Assembly (NCBI GenBank): GCA_039028975.1
Contig: JBCCHB010000050.1
Coordinates: 1-64,000 of the forward strand
Direction of reading: 5' to 3'
Source of the DNA: JAHBNG01 sp039028975
GTDB taxonomy: Bacteria; Chloroflexota; Anaerolineae; Caldilineales; Caldilineaceae
Length of the DNA stretch: 64,000 nucleotides
Below the pieces are notes generated by a model that saw nothing but the letters and a program-made list of their open reading frames with translations, made no database searches and was not told the origin of the DNA. Shown here one piece after another: positions 1-8,522 of this stretch (its first letter is position 1; every line of letters starts with the position of its first letter). Made by a program: the position numbers and the translations under genes.

Positions 1-140
1 AGTCGGTAGTCGGTAGTCGGTAGTCGGTAGTCGGTAGTCGGTAGTCGGTAGTCGGTAGTCGGTAGTCGGTAGTCGGTAGTCGGTAGTCGGTAGTCGGTAG
101 TCGGTAGTCGGTAGTCGGTAGTCGGTAATCGGTAGTCGGC
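1..140. repeat. Tandem heptamer repeat (AGTCGGT)n
   Basis: About 20 head-to-tail copies of AGTCGGT. They are perfect for roughly the first 18 copies and then carry single changes (AATCGGT, AGTCGGC). The array runs in from the window edge, so its true length is unknown. It ends about 60 bases before the start codon of the first secreted-protein gene. The same AGTC-based heptamer idea recurs near 9.4, 38.1 and 51.6 kb. It resembles the short tandemly repeated heptamers (STRR) known from filamentous cyanobacteria. Confidence 0.97.
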
Positions 141-198
141 AAGACCGAGCTATTGACTATATCTGAATAATAAGAGTAGACAAAAAAGGCAATACAGT

Positions 199-2259
199 AT
201 GTTGAACAAAAAACTCTCATGGCTCATCACGGCAGTGATCCTCGTCATCGCCGTGGCTGGTATAGCCGCCGCCCAAATGGGCATCGGTACCACCAACCCC
301 GATCCGTCGGCTGCGGTCGACATTGTCTCGACCACCCAAGGCGTGCTGCACCCGCGCCTGACCACCGCCGAGCGCGATGCCATTAACGGCGGCACCTTTG
401 CCGAAGGGCTAACCATCTACAACACCACAGACAAATGTCTGCAAGTCTGGGACGGCACTTCGTGGAACTGTATTGTGGGCGGCAGTAGCCCCGCTGCCAC
501 CGGCTTCGGCACTGGCATGATAAGCATTACGCCGTCCAGATATTTTTCCCAAGGGGCTTTTGATCAGCAGTGGATCGACGACGATACCTTTGTGCTTGTC
601 GAAGGGAACTTCAACCCCAACGCCAACCCAGAGAATTTTGTCTATGCAAATGAGCAGATCGTAAAAGTATTTAACGCAAATTGGGCAGAAATCGAGCGCT
701 TTACCCTTGGCGACCCCGGTCCGCTCACTCCTGGGACACTCTATCATGCCATCCATGTTGTCCCGCTAAATAACGGCAACCTCATGTTTTATGCGACTGC
801 GCCCAATACTGTTGCCCGGCGCTACAAGATCACGCAACAAGATGGCACTGTCGTCAAAGCTTGGGCGGATGTACCAAGCTTTTCCGCCGTTGCCGTTCAG
901 ACGGATCACATGAAATTAGACAATGGCAATATCGTCTTTTGGGATAATACCAGTGCAAGCATAACAGAATATGTCATCCTCGACGAAGACGGCAACCAAG
1001 TCAATTTCTTTACATCTGGTGCTAATCTATTCACACATGATATTGCGGCGACAACTTTTGGCTTTGTTGCCCTTGCCTCGAACTGGTCGAGCAATACAAA
1101 CCTGTACAATTTCTACGACTCGGACGGAACGTTTTCAACACAAACGTCCGTACAGACCAACGCGTCCGCACCTTTCTTTTGGCCAAGTACGGGTGTAACG
1201 TCAGCCCATATAGACATGGCCCGTGTCGGCAGCAGCGACACCTTCTATATCGGTATGCGGCGCCTTAGAGCCGGTATGTCCGACCAACCGAGTTACCATG
1301 AACTGGGACGCGGCATACCTGCAAGCGATGAGTACTATGCCGGATTACGCAAAGTGACCATGGATAGCGCCGGTACCGTTAACACGCTCGGCGAGATTGA
1401 AATTGATCCTGAACTACCAGAACCACTATTTGGGAGTGAGTGGGGTACAGTAAAGCACCCGTGGGACACGATGACAGCTTTTCCCGATGGGCGCTTACTG
1501 GCCACCGGCGCAGCCGAGCCAGATATCTTAGCCCAGCCAATAACGGCAAGATATGCAAGCCAAGCCGTGGGTGCGACAAGCCTAATACTGAATGACATGG
1601 GGCGCTCCTTCCAGATCCATCAATTTAATGCCGATGGCACCCACAACGGCCGTATCCGTCTGATACCGGAAGAGGGAGCGCAATCGCCCGGTGGCCTGTT
1701 AAGGTTTAACGCACCACTTATCGACACACGACAACTGAGCCATTCTCCCTATGCAGCAGAGCATAGCGTTCTTCACCTCTCCCCCTCTGGAACAAGTCTC
1801 TTTGTGGGGTATTGGGTATCCAGCGCTAATTCTGACCATTTCCACGATTACCAAACTATCTATGCCATGCTGGATCCAGCAACCATGACCGAACGCCCTG
1901 TGCAGTTACTGGCCAACGGGCAACCACAAGACATACGCAAAAACATAGGCGTCTTCGAGCCACAAAACCGCATTACCAAGGTGGAGATTTCGATTATCGA
2001 TGGCGCAGGTGCCAACGATGCCTTACAGTGCCCTGGCTGTATTGGCGACGTCTCTAGCAGCTACAACTCGGGCAGTAAAACGCTCATCCTTACCCACGCT
2101 GGTGGGGATATCGTCTCTGCCGATCTTTCTGCGGCCATGCGCGAGATTACGATGGAGCCCGATAGCGTAGCCGGCACGCGTACCTTGCAGGTTGAGCTCT
2201 TTACCGGACTTGGCGAGACAACTACTCGCACCTTCCAGATCGAGGTTGTGGATCCGTAA
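199..2259 (+). CDS. Secreted protein with GIGTTNPDPSA-type N-terminal module
   Basis: A 686-residue protein that starts with a clear signal peptide (MLNKK, then a hydrophobic stretch ending AIAAAQ-like near residue 26). The mature N-terminus carries the module MGIGTTNPDPSAAVDI, GVLHPRLTTAERDAI, CLQVWDGTSW. This module is common at the start of secreted and tail-fibre-like proteins, especially in Bacteroidetes. The long middle (about residues 100-590) has repeating beta-rich text with many DG and GN turns, as in propeller or WD-like folds, but I cannot assign a family. The last 90 residues look like an Ig/cadherin-type beta sandwich. It has no FLPLV ending, unlike the next gene. It lies upstream of and co-directional with the 2389 gene, with a strong hairpin between them. 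The function is unknown, probably cell-surface or extracellular. Confidence 0.85.
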   Translation: MLNKKLSWLITAVILVIAVAGIAAAQMGIGTTNPDPSAAVDIVSTTQGVLHPRLTTAERDAINGGTFAEGLTIYNTTDKCLQVWDGTSWNCIVGGSSPAATGFGTGMISITPSRYFSQGAFDQQWIDDDTFVLVEGNFNPNANPENFVYANEQIVKVFNANWAEIERFTLGDPGPLTPGTLYHAIHVVPLNNGNLMFYATAPNTVARRYKITQQDGTVVKAWADVPSFSAVAVQTDHMKLDNGNIVFWDNTSASITEYVILDEDGNQVNFFTSGANLFTHDIAATTFGFVALASNWSSNTNLYNFYDSDGTFSTQTSVQTNASAPFFWPSTGVTSAHIDMARVGSSDTFYIGMRRLRAGMSDQPSYHELGRGIPASDEYYAGLRKVTMDSAGTVNTLGEIEIDPELPEPLFGSEWGTVKHPWDTMTAFPDGRLLATGAAEPDILAQPITARYASQAVGATSLILNDMGRSFQIHQFNADGTHNGRIRLIPEEGAQSPGGLLRFNAPLIDTRQLSHSPYAAEHSVLHLSPSGTSLFVGYWVSSANSDHFHDYQTIYAMLDPATMTERPVQLLANGQPQDIRKNIGVFEPQNRITKVEISIIDGAGANDALQCPGCIGDVSSSYNSGSKTLILTHAGGDIVSADLSAAMREITMEPDSVAGTRTLQVELFTGLGETTTRTFQIEVVDP

Positions 2260-2328
2260 CCGGATGTGCGGCGCGCATTCAGCGCATTCTGTGAACACAA
2301 ACCACTGTTTTGATAAAGTGTTGTGCTT

Positions 2329-2360
2329 GGGCATAGATGTCACTATGCACATCTATGCCC
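2329..2360. other. Perfect 12-bp hairpin between two secreted-protein genes
   Basis: GGGCATAGATGT (2329-2340) and ACATCTATGCCC (2349-2360) form a perfect 12-bp stem with an 8-base loop. There is no T-run after it, so a classical intrinsic terminator is not clear. It could be an mRNA stability element, an attenuator for the gene at 2389, or an operator dyad. Confidence 0.6.
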
Positions 2361-2388
2361 GAACCGAGAACAACAGACGAGGTAATCT

Positions 2389-4776
2389 ATGAATCCAAAG
2401 CCTATACTACGCGGCCCAAGTACGGCCATTGTGGTGCTGATCCTAACGATCCTATTGCATCCACACCACGCCCAGCCACTACTGGCCCAGAATGTAATCA
2501 ATCGAGGAGACGTCCACGTCAACGAGACGACGACCCTCTACTTTGGCAATACCTTTACGAACGACACCAGTGCGGTGGTCACCAACGACGGCGACGTTGT
2601 TATCAACGGTAGTGCCGACTTCCAGAATGGCGAGATCGATGAACCCAACAACGGCATCACCATCTTTTGGGACAACGCCACCGTCGGCAACGCATCTGAC
2701 AGCAGCCACGTGGACGGCTTAGTGCGCAAAATTGGCGATGACGCCTTCACCTTTCCTACGGGGGATGGCGGTCAGTATGGCGCGGTAGGCATCAGCGCGC
2801 CGGGTATCGCAACCGACCAGATCGACGCCCGCTACTATCTGGCCAACCCGCAGAACGATGCTGGTTCTACGCTAGGCACCGGCTTAACCGCGGTAAGTAT
2901 GGTCGAATATTGGAACGTCAACGGCACGCCCAGCGTGGATGTGACCCTGCATTGGGACAGCGGCAGCAACATTAGCGCGCTCGGTGGCGGTTCCCTGCCA
3001 GACTTACGCCTAGTAGGCTGGGATGCAGGCACAAACGAATGGGTGGATCTGGGCAATGACGCGACGACAGGTGACACCACCAGCGGAACAATCACAGCCA
3101 ACGGCATTACACCCGATGATTATGCGGCCTATACCTTTGGTACCGTAGCCGTAGGTGGACTCGATGTCAGTATTGTCCTCAGCCCTGATCCGGTGGGCGT
3201 CAACAGCCTATTCACGGCCTCCATTACGCTGACCAACACGGGTACAACCGACATTACGTTGTTGCCTTTCCAGCTTGATTATGATACTGGAGATATGGAC
3301 TTCTTCCCCTCTACCGCTTCGGTCAACCCTGATGATTTCAACGACGATGGCACGTTGAACTGGCCTGACCTGACAACGGCGCTGGGCAATCTGGTACCGA
3401 ACACACCAGTTACGTTGGTCTTACAGTTTACGGCCATTCAGGATACAACCAGTACTCCATCTGCTGCGCCCTGTAACGTGGCGGGTGAAAGCTGTATCTC
3501 GGTGACGGCAGCCAATGCGCAAGATGGTAGCGGCACGGTACCCACAGCCACGGCCAACGATGCCATCGACATCGACATCGGCCTACAAAACAAGTATATC
3601 TTGGGAGATTTTGTCTGGAATGATCTCAGCAAAGATGGCCTCAAAGACCAGAACGAAGACGGCATCAATGGCGTCAAGCTCAACCTCTACTTGGACGGTT
3701 CAGGCGCAACGGCAGCCGATGGTGCAGCACAGCAGGACGAGTTCTTGCTCAGTACCACCACCGTCAACAATCCAAACTCGACAGAGGTTTCTGCCGACGG
3801 CTACTACTCCTTCTCGGTGGTGACCGGGCCAGGCAAGATCTACATCGTTGAGGTCGACGAGAGTAATTTTGAGCAGGGACAGGCGTTAGAAGGCATGGTG
3901 GATACAGAAACTCAGAATCCACTTGTTTCGGCTGCCGCTGTCCAGATGACCGACATGGTCGTCCCCATGACCAGTGCTGGAGATTACTTGGATGCGGACT
4001 TTAGCTTTGCTTCTGCTGCGGCCAATGTGACGCTGGACGTCACCGTTAACACAATTGGTCCAGTCCGTCAGACCGAGCCCATCAGCTTTACGGTCACCAT
4101 CACCAATCTAGATGCCAGCCCGCTTAGTTCATTGCCCGTTGTTACCCAGTTTGGACAGAGCTATCTGGACTGCACCACGGCCAGCCAAGTGCCAGATGTG
4201 GTTGACAATAACCAAATAAGTTGGAATGACTTGTTGGGAACTGCAGGCGTTACGCTGAACCAAAATCAGGCTATTGCGTTTGAGATCAACTGTACCGCAG
4301 GGCTGGATACGACTCTGCTGCCCAATCAGGAGGCTCTTCTCACTGGGATAGCCGCCAACGCTAGCGACAGCGACGGCATTAGCATCTTTGCACCAACAAG
4401 CGTGATGATGGCCGAACGTTCTGTGCAAGTCGACCGCGCCACAGGAAAGGTAACGCTCACATGGTCCACAGCCGATGAAAGCCAGATTGTGGCCTTCAAC
4501 GTCTACCGCCAGTGGGTTGGTGACAAGGAGTGGATCCAGCTCAACGATACGTCCATTGTCGCCGAGCGCAGCAGCCAAAGTGATGGCAGCAGTTACACGG
4601 TTAGCGATCAGCTATTGGAGGTGACCGCAGCCAGTGCAGAAAGTACTTATCGCGACGCCCACTACCGTCTCGGTCTGATCATGGTCGACGGCAGCGAGCA
4701 GTTCTTGGATTTGGGTAGTACGCAGAGTGTGTCCCAACAAAGGGGTGAGATCTTCTTGCCGCTGGTGGCGAAGTAG
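2389..4776 (+). CDS. Secreted surface protein, DUF11/SdrB-like modules, C-terminal GEIFLPLVAK
   Basis: A 795-residue protein with an N-terminal signal peptide (MNPKPILRGPSTAIVVLILTIL, cleavage near HAQP/LLAQ). The N-terminal 230 residues resemble the beta-helical head of Bacteroidetes-type adhesins (DVHVNETTTLYFGN, then many NDG and GDV turns). DUF11-type beta sandwiches follow (VTLTNTGTTDITLL; SFTVTITNLDASPL). Between them, at about residues 403-545, is one SdrD B-like repeat (GDFVWNDLSKDGLKDQNEDG, then GYYSF). A fibronectin-III-like domain (TLTWSTADESQIVAFNVYRQ) precedes the end. The protein finishes with the motif IFLPLVAK, seen in variants at the end of two other secreted proteins here. 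A damaged copy of its last 37 codons lies at 6710-6823. Probable role: cell-surface or extracellular matrix protein. Confidence 0.88.
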   Translation: MNPKPILRGPSTAIVVLILTILLHPHHAQPLLAQNVINRGDVHVNETTTLYFGNTFTNDTSAVVTNDGDVVINGSADFQNGEIDEPNNGITIFWDNATVGNASDSSHVDGLVRKIGDDAFTFPTGDGGQYGAVGISAPGIATDQIDARYYLANPQNDAGSTLGTGLTAVSMVEYWNVNGTPSVDVTLHWDSGSNISALGGGSLPDLRLVGWDAGTNEWVDLGNDATTGDTTSGTITANGITPDDYAAYTFGTVAVGGLDVSIVLSPDPVGVNSLFTASITLTNTGTTDITLLPFQLDYDTGDMDFFPSTASVNPDDFNDDGTLNWPDLTTALGNLVPNTPVTLVLQFTAIQDTTSTPSAAPCNVAGESCISVTAANAQDGSGTVPTATANDAIDIDIGLQNKYILGDFVWNDLSKDGLKDQNEDGINGVKLNLYLDGSGATAADGAAQQDEFLLSTTTVNNPNSTEVSADGYYSFSVVTGPGKIYIVEVDESNFEQGQALEGMVDTETQNPLVSAAAVQMTDMVVPMTSAGDYLDADFSFASAAANVTLDVTVNTIGPVRQTEPISFTVTITNLDASPLSSLPVVTQFGQSYLDCTTASQVPDVVDNNQISWNDLLGTAGVTLNQNQAIAFEINCTAGLDTTLLPNQEALLTGIAANASDSDGISIFAPTSVMMAERSVQVDRATGKVTLTWSTADESQIVAFNVYRQWVGDKEWIQLNDTSIVAERSSQSDGSSYTVSDQLLEVTAASAESTYRDAHYRLGLIMVDGSEQFLDLGSTQSVSQQRGEIFLPLVAK

Positions 4777-4884
4777 GAGTGACAAGGTGACAAGATGAGC
4801 GTCAAGTGTATCTCATCCTGTCATCCCTTCATCCTGTCATCATCATGATCATCTGCTCAGCTTCGGTGATAGAGACTGCTCAAT

Positions 4885-5313
4885 TCATTCTGGTGGTGGA
4901 TGGCGGTAAAAGAAGATTTCTTCCGTGCGGATGGCAAGCATAACGGGTCGATTCATGTCCAAGGCGTCAACTGTTGCACGACCAATGGCTGTGATGCCTA
5001 CCACGGTAACGCCTTCCCAGCGGAAATGTTCGCCCCAACCTTGCTGGCGTGGATTAAATATGAAAACTTCTTGACCACTCTGTTCATCAACCACTTTCTG
5101 GCGTGCAGACTTGCGCAACGAACATGACACACAGGCTTGGGCGAGATTCTCCAACTTTGTTTCGCCGCCTGCAGCAACAGGCGTGACATGATCGATGTGA
5201 AAGGTAGCTGCTTGGCCAGCTTGAGACAAGCGGCAATATTCACAGCGTTCGCTAGCCCGTTCAATGACCAGGCGACGCAAATGTGCGGGAATGTATCTTC
5301 CCTGTTCAGCCAT
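4885..5313 (-). CDS. HNH endonuclease
   Basis: A 142-residue HNH nuclease. It shows the zinc-knuckle CEYC, the catalytic HIDHV (HxDH), a spaced Asn (ENLAQA) and the second CVSC pair followed by SLRK. These are the expected signatures of the HNH/McrA-like fold. The last 50 residues (after the nuclease core, with VFIFNPRQQGWGEHF) are the tail usual in small stand-alone HNH proteins of cyanobacteria and Chloroflexota. Its start overlaps the end of the upstream small gene by 8 bases, so the two are translationally coupled. The context suggests a toxin-antitoxin-like or mobile pair rather than a restriction system, as no methylase is near. Confidence 0.85.
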   Translation of the reverse strand: MAEQGRYIPAHLRRLVIERASERCEYCRLSQAGQAATFHIDHVTPVAAGGETKLENLAQACVSCSLRKSARQKVVDEQSGQEVFIFNPRQQGWGEHFRWEGVTVVGITAIGRATVDALDMNRPVMLAIRTEEIFFYRHPPPE

Positions 5314-5698
5314 GTTGCGCAGTCCGCAAGCTACGTAAATGCAGTAGGGAGAGAAATTCCGCTAACTCGACAAGTCCTTCTGCTTCGCTACGTTCATCAG
5401 GTGTTAAGGGCGTGCCAGCATCCTGTTGGTCGAGCAAATGCTGCAAACGAGCCTGAACGGCATCTGGCAGATGAAATTGGGGCGGTGTAATTGGTGAAGA
5501 GTGCAGAGACGTTTGGGCTAGTAACCCAGCATCCAGCCAGTACTGGTGAAGTAGGTTATCTGGAATGGCTTGTATATCACTGCTGGAACGCTTTGTCAGT
5601 ACACGAACTGCGTAGTCTGAAACGGCTTCACCCAGTTGTGCGGCTTCTCGAGCCAGCTCTTCTTCAAGGGCTTCTGGGAGTTCAAGTACGAGCGTCAT
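5306..5698 (-). CDS. Small partner of the HNH nuclease, antitoxin-like
   Basis: A 130-residue protein beginning MTLVLELPEALEEELAREAA and continuing GEAVSDYAVRVL. This looks like a short beta strand plus helix-turn-helix of ribbon-helix-helix antitoxins (LPEALEEEL...A...G.....YA...L). The C-terminal half is a long, charged helical region (DAVQARLQHLLDQQDAG, ERSEAEGLVELAEFLSLLHLRSLR). It overlaps the HNH gene by 8 bases. This gene order is seen for many small regulator/nuclease pairs, and I infer that it modulates the nuclease or its own promoter. No family name can be given from sequence alone. Confidence 0.7.
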   Translation of the reverse strand: MTLVLELPEALEEELAREAAQLGEAVSDYAVRVLTKRSSSDIQAIPDNLLHQYWLDAGLLAQTSLHSSPITPPQFHLPDAVQARLQHLLDQQDAGTPLTPDERSEAEGLVELAEFLSLLHLRSLRTAQHG

Positions 5699-5830
5699 AT
5701 CAAACCATCCTTTCTAATCACGAGGAACTATACAATGCGATCAGTATATCACAACCCGTTCAGCCGTGAGCAATCAACCTTCCATCTTGCCATCCTGTCA
5801 TCCTGTCAACTAGTCATCTTAATCATCTAG

Positions 5831-6433
5831 TCAGGAAGTCAACTCAATCACAATCTGCTTGAGAGCTTTGAGGATGCGGAAAATATCGAAAATATCGTCG
5901 GTGATGGCCGAAAAATCGTGGCTGATGGCGTACTCTTTGCCCTCCAGCGTGATAAATCGCCATGCGTTACCGACAACATAGCAGCCGTAAAGCGGTTTAG
6001 GTTCTTCATCTAGACTTTGCCCAACAAGCATTGCCGCTAATGCTTGACCAGCCGGATCACCCCCGGGGTCTAAATTGCGCTTGTACTCTTGGAAGGCAAA
6101 GAAGGGTTTACCGGGTTTGCGACGACCGCTGGCAATCATGCCGTCAGGTTTGCCAGAGAGCCGGATGCCTTCGACGACGCCTTCCAGATCGCGCTGGCCA
6201 AAATGGTTGAATTTGGTAGAGGAATAGTTGACTATGGAAAAAATCGGGCCAATGAAATGGCTATCTAACTCATATTCGTTCCAGTCGTGGACGTTAAAGT
6301 CCAAAAGATCTCTTAGAGCATTCAGGTGATGACATTCAATATTGGAAATTTCAGCAGGCATGACAAGCTATTTTTCAAGGGACGGGAGTGTCCTGACTTG
6401 TTCTAGGATGAATGTCTTTTCTAGATAGTCCAG
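5831..6433 (-). pseudogene. PD-(D/E)XK-like protein gene broken by an internal TAG
   Basis: The intact part (ATG at 6361, 176 residues) contains LSGKPDGMIASG and then FFAFQEYKRNLDPGGDPAGQ. This D...ExK spacing fits a PD-(D/E)XK nuclease-like fold of unknown role. The same frame is open upstream of 6361 apart from one TAG at 6368-6370. Before it the frame encodes LDYLEKTFILEQVRTLPSLEK, then the stop, then LVMPAEIS. In related proteins as I recall them, this stretch reads LEKW..., so the TAG most simply replaces a Trp TGG. An AAGGAG ribosome site lies six bases before CTG (6431-6433), where an ATG would be expected, so the start codon may also be altered. No ribosome site precedes the ATG at 6361. 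I therefore call the gene decayed. Confidence 0.65.
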
Positions 6434-6496
6434 CGTACACTCCTTAAATGACTTTTCCTTGCCGCTATTTTTTTAGTAGCCATAAGCCCTCACAGT

Positions 6497-6586
6497 TATA
6501 CTCAGCTCCGTTTCAAAACAGGAGTTTGGCCTCTCGATTAGAGACTAAGGAAAACCCCTGTTTTGAAAACGACCGTAGTGTAGTCA
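6497..6586. repeat. 90-bp palindromic element, copy 1
   Basis: The arms TTTCAAAACAGGAGTTT (6511-6527) and AAACCCCTGTTTTGAAA (6552-6568) pair with one mismatch around a 24-base centre that has its own small CTCT/AGAG stem. The flanks TATACTCAGCTCCG and CGACCG are shared with copy 2 at 10518-10607, which has the same length and spacing. No coding sequence is seen. It has the look of a MITE or REP/palindromic repeat. The rest of 6434-6709 shows nothing else convincing. Confidence 0.85.
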
Positions 6587-6709
6587 AATCGAAATTCAGG
6601 CAGATAGAGGGGTTTTCCGTGAAGTATAGATAAACTAAATTATACCATACCAGTGCAACCTGCTCACGGAACTGCCGTTCCGCTGGTAGATAATCAGTAG
6701 TCCGCAGTC

Positions 6710-6823
6710 TACCGTCTCGGTCTGCTCATGGTCAACGGCAGTGCGCAGTTCCTGGATTTGGGTAGTACGCAGAGTGTCTTGCAACAGGGAGGTGAAATCT
6801 TCTTGCCGCTGGTGGCTCGGTAG
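6710..6823 (+). pseudogene. Duplicated fragment of the 3' end of the 2389-4776 gene
   Basis: The frame YRLGLLMVNGSAQFLDLGST and then QSVLQQGGEIFLPLVAR-stop matches the last 38 codons of the gene at 2389-4776 (ending GEIFLPLVAK), including the stop. By eye about 99 of 114 bases agree. Nothing similar precedes it and there is no start codon, so this is a remnant. The sequence after the stop also echoes the parent locus: a run of TCATC/GATGA units and then a CTTCGGTGAT motif. The original duplication therefore probably included downstream DNA. Confidence 0.85.
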
Positions 6824-6837
6824 GTTTGATTGCGATA

Positions 6838-6881
6838 AGGGGATGAATAAGGGGATGAATGAGGGGATGAATAAGATGAGC
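6838..6881. repeat. 12-bp tandem repeat (ATAAGGGGATGA)n
   Basis: About three and a half copies of ATAAGGGGATGA (one ATGAGGGGATGA variant) lie just after the duplicated gene end. They are followed by the near-inverse text CATTCCCTCATCTTATTCATC, so the region can also fold back on itself. Comparable TCATCCTG octamers lie at 4814-4845 and 5790-5808. Confidence 0.75.
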
Positions 6882-6926
6882 CGTGCATTTGCTCATTCCC
6901 TCATCTTATTCATCTTCACCATCTGT

Positions 6927-8153
6927 TCAACTTCGGTGATGAGGAAGGGGAAGTTCGACCTCCCATCCATCCACCGTTTTCTGCTCGCTGTTGAACGTTT
7001 CGTAGAGTTGAACCACCATAGGGGTTGCCAGCGTGCCATGGTCATAACGTAAATCGCTGATCATGTAGTCGAGGAGCGATTCCTTGACCTCAGCATTGGG
7101 ATAGTCGAGGGTGTATAGCCCAAACTTTTCTTTGGATTTGATGGTGAGATAGCCGGTCTGGAAGAGGATTGGAATGGCCTGCAGATCTTCAATATCGTAG
7201 CTGGAGAGAGTCCGTTCACTGACGGTTAAGTCTTCCAGCTTGTAGAGCCACTCTCTCTTCATGAGTTTGAGCAGAAAAGAGGGGGTACCCGTCTCGAACC
7301 AGAAATTACTGAAATCTACTTTGCGGAAAAAGCTCAAGATCGAAAATGGATTATAGACATAGGTAGCACCATCCCAGGAGTAGCCGTTATACTAGTGTCG
7401 TAAATGATCAAGCAGTGTGGCTCGCTCAAACCCAAGCGTCTCTTTTGCTAAAGGTATATAGGGTTCAAAGTATTGCTCAAGCTCAGCCTGAGTGTAGCCA
7501 GTTAGATCGGCAAACTGACGATAGAGCGTGATGTCATCTAAGTTGTTCAGATCAGAAAAAATGGAGACCTTGCTAAACTTGGAGACACCGGTAATCAACA
7601 GAAATTCGATGTATGGATCACTATCCTTGATCACTGAATAGAAGGTTTTGAGGATATTCCGATGGGTAATGGCCTGTTCCACCTTATCCAAGTAGTCAAT
7701 GATCGGTTTGTCATACTCATCAATCAACAACACGACTTTGCCCTTGTCTGCCAGCTTTCGCAGCAGTTCGGCAAACATATTTTTAATTGTTGTTCCAGTG
7801 AGTTGGATATTGTGTTCATCAGCTTGTCGGCTAAGCATCTGTTTAATGGCTAATTCCAAGCCACTGTCCTGGTAATCAATGCTGCTGAACGAAACGTGGA
7901 TCACTGGACGAACTTTCTCCCAATCCCATTGGTCTTCGATCCACAGACCTGTAAAGAGTTCTCGTTGACCCGTATAGATAGCATTGATAGTAGAAAGAGT
8001 TAACGACTTGCCCGAGCGCCGCGGCCGAGAAAGAAAGAAGTACTTGCCCGACGAGATTAGCCGATAAATACTCCTGGTCTTATCAATATAGAGATAATCT
8101 TCTTCAATAATTTCAGAAAAGGTTTGAATTCCAATGGGTAACTTTTGCAACAT
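6927..8153 (-). pseudogene. AAA-ATPase-like / PD-(D/E)XK (DUF1703-type) gene, broken
   Basis: The start (MLQKLPIGIQTFSEIIEEDY, LYIDKT) and the Walker A region (FLSRPRRSGKSLTLST) plus LLIDEYDKP are hallmarks of the AAA-ATPase-like family that normally carries a C-terminal DUF1703 nuclease domain. Codon 254 (7392-7394) is TAG inside DHLRH-stop-YNGYSWDG. The family motif here is WYNGYSWDG, so TAG stands for TGG. The frame then stays open to 6927, covering the middle domain (FWFETGTPSFLLKLM, YTLDYPN.EV). It ends in unrelated text (LPLPHHRS) before the nuclease domain. The gene thus has a nonsense change and a lost C-terminus. Such genes are usually multi-copy and transient, so loss is plausible. 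Confidence 0.8.
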
Positions 8154-8331
8154 GATTGACTGTTATTTTGTTATTGGATACTCATGCACGCCCAAAAGGA
8201 GAATATTATCCAATTATACCATACCTATTGGGGGGTAAGGCGTAATGAACCGTCGGGGTTAATTTTGCTCATCTGATACCCCAAATGGATTATGCATATA
8301 GCTTCTTTTATCTGTATACCTGATAAAGTAT

Positions 8332-8376
8332 AATGGGTAGGCCGCGGCAGGACGTTTGTGCCGCGGCCTACCCATT
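8332..8376. other. Perfect 18-bp hairpin in the 8154-8522 gap
   Basis: AATGGGTAGGCCGCGGCA (8332-8349) and its exact reverse complement (8359-8376) flank a 9-base loop. It is very GC-rich inside AT-rich surroundings and has no T-tract, so it may be a bidirectional transcription barrier or a repeated palindrome. The rest of the gap is AT-rich. A minus-strand TATAAT-like -10 box lies in GGTATGGTATAATT (8213-8226) and could serve the broken ATPase gene. Confidence 0.7.
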
Positions 8377-8522
8377 TTCCAATGGTATAACGAATTATGT
8401 ATAAATTAGTGCTGACTATCTAGCATCGTCGCAAAATTACACAATAATCGTTATGCGATCTATTTTTTCATTCTGTATGCTCTCGTCTATGCGATGCACC
8501 CTATACGCACGGAGAAAAGACC

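Noticed and set aside
1..140. CRISPR array
   Set aside because: The units are seven-base perfect tandems without spacers. No cas genes are present anywhere in the window.
7392..7394. Amber recoding (pyrrolysine or suppressor) of the two internal TAG codons
   Set aside because: Several intact genes here end in TAG in natural positions (2389 gene, CHAT-NACHT gene, VapB antitoxin), and both affected genes show other signs of decay.
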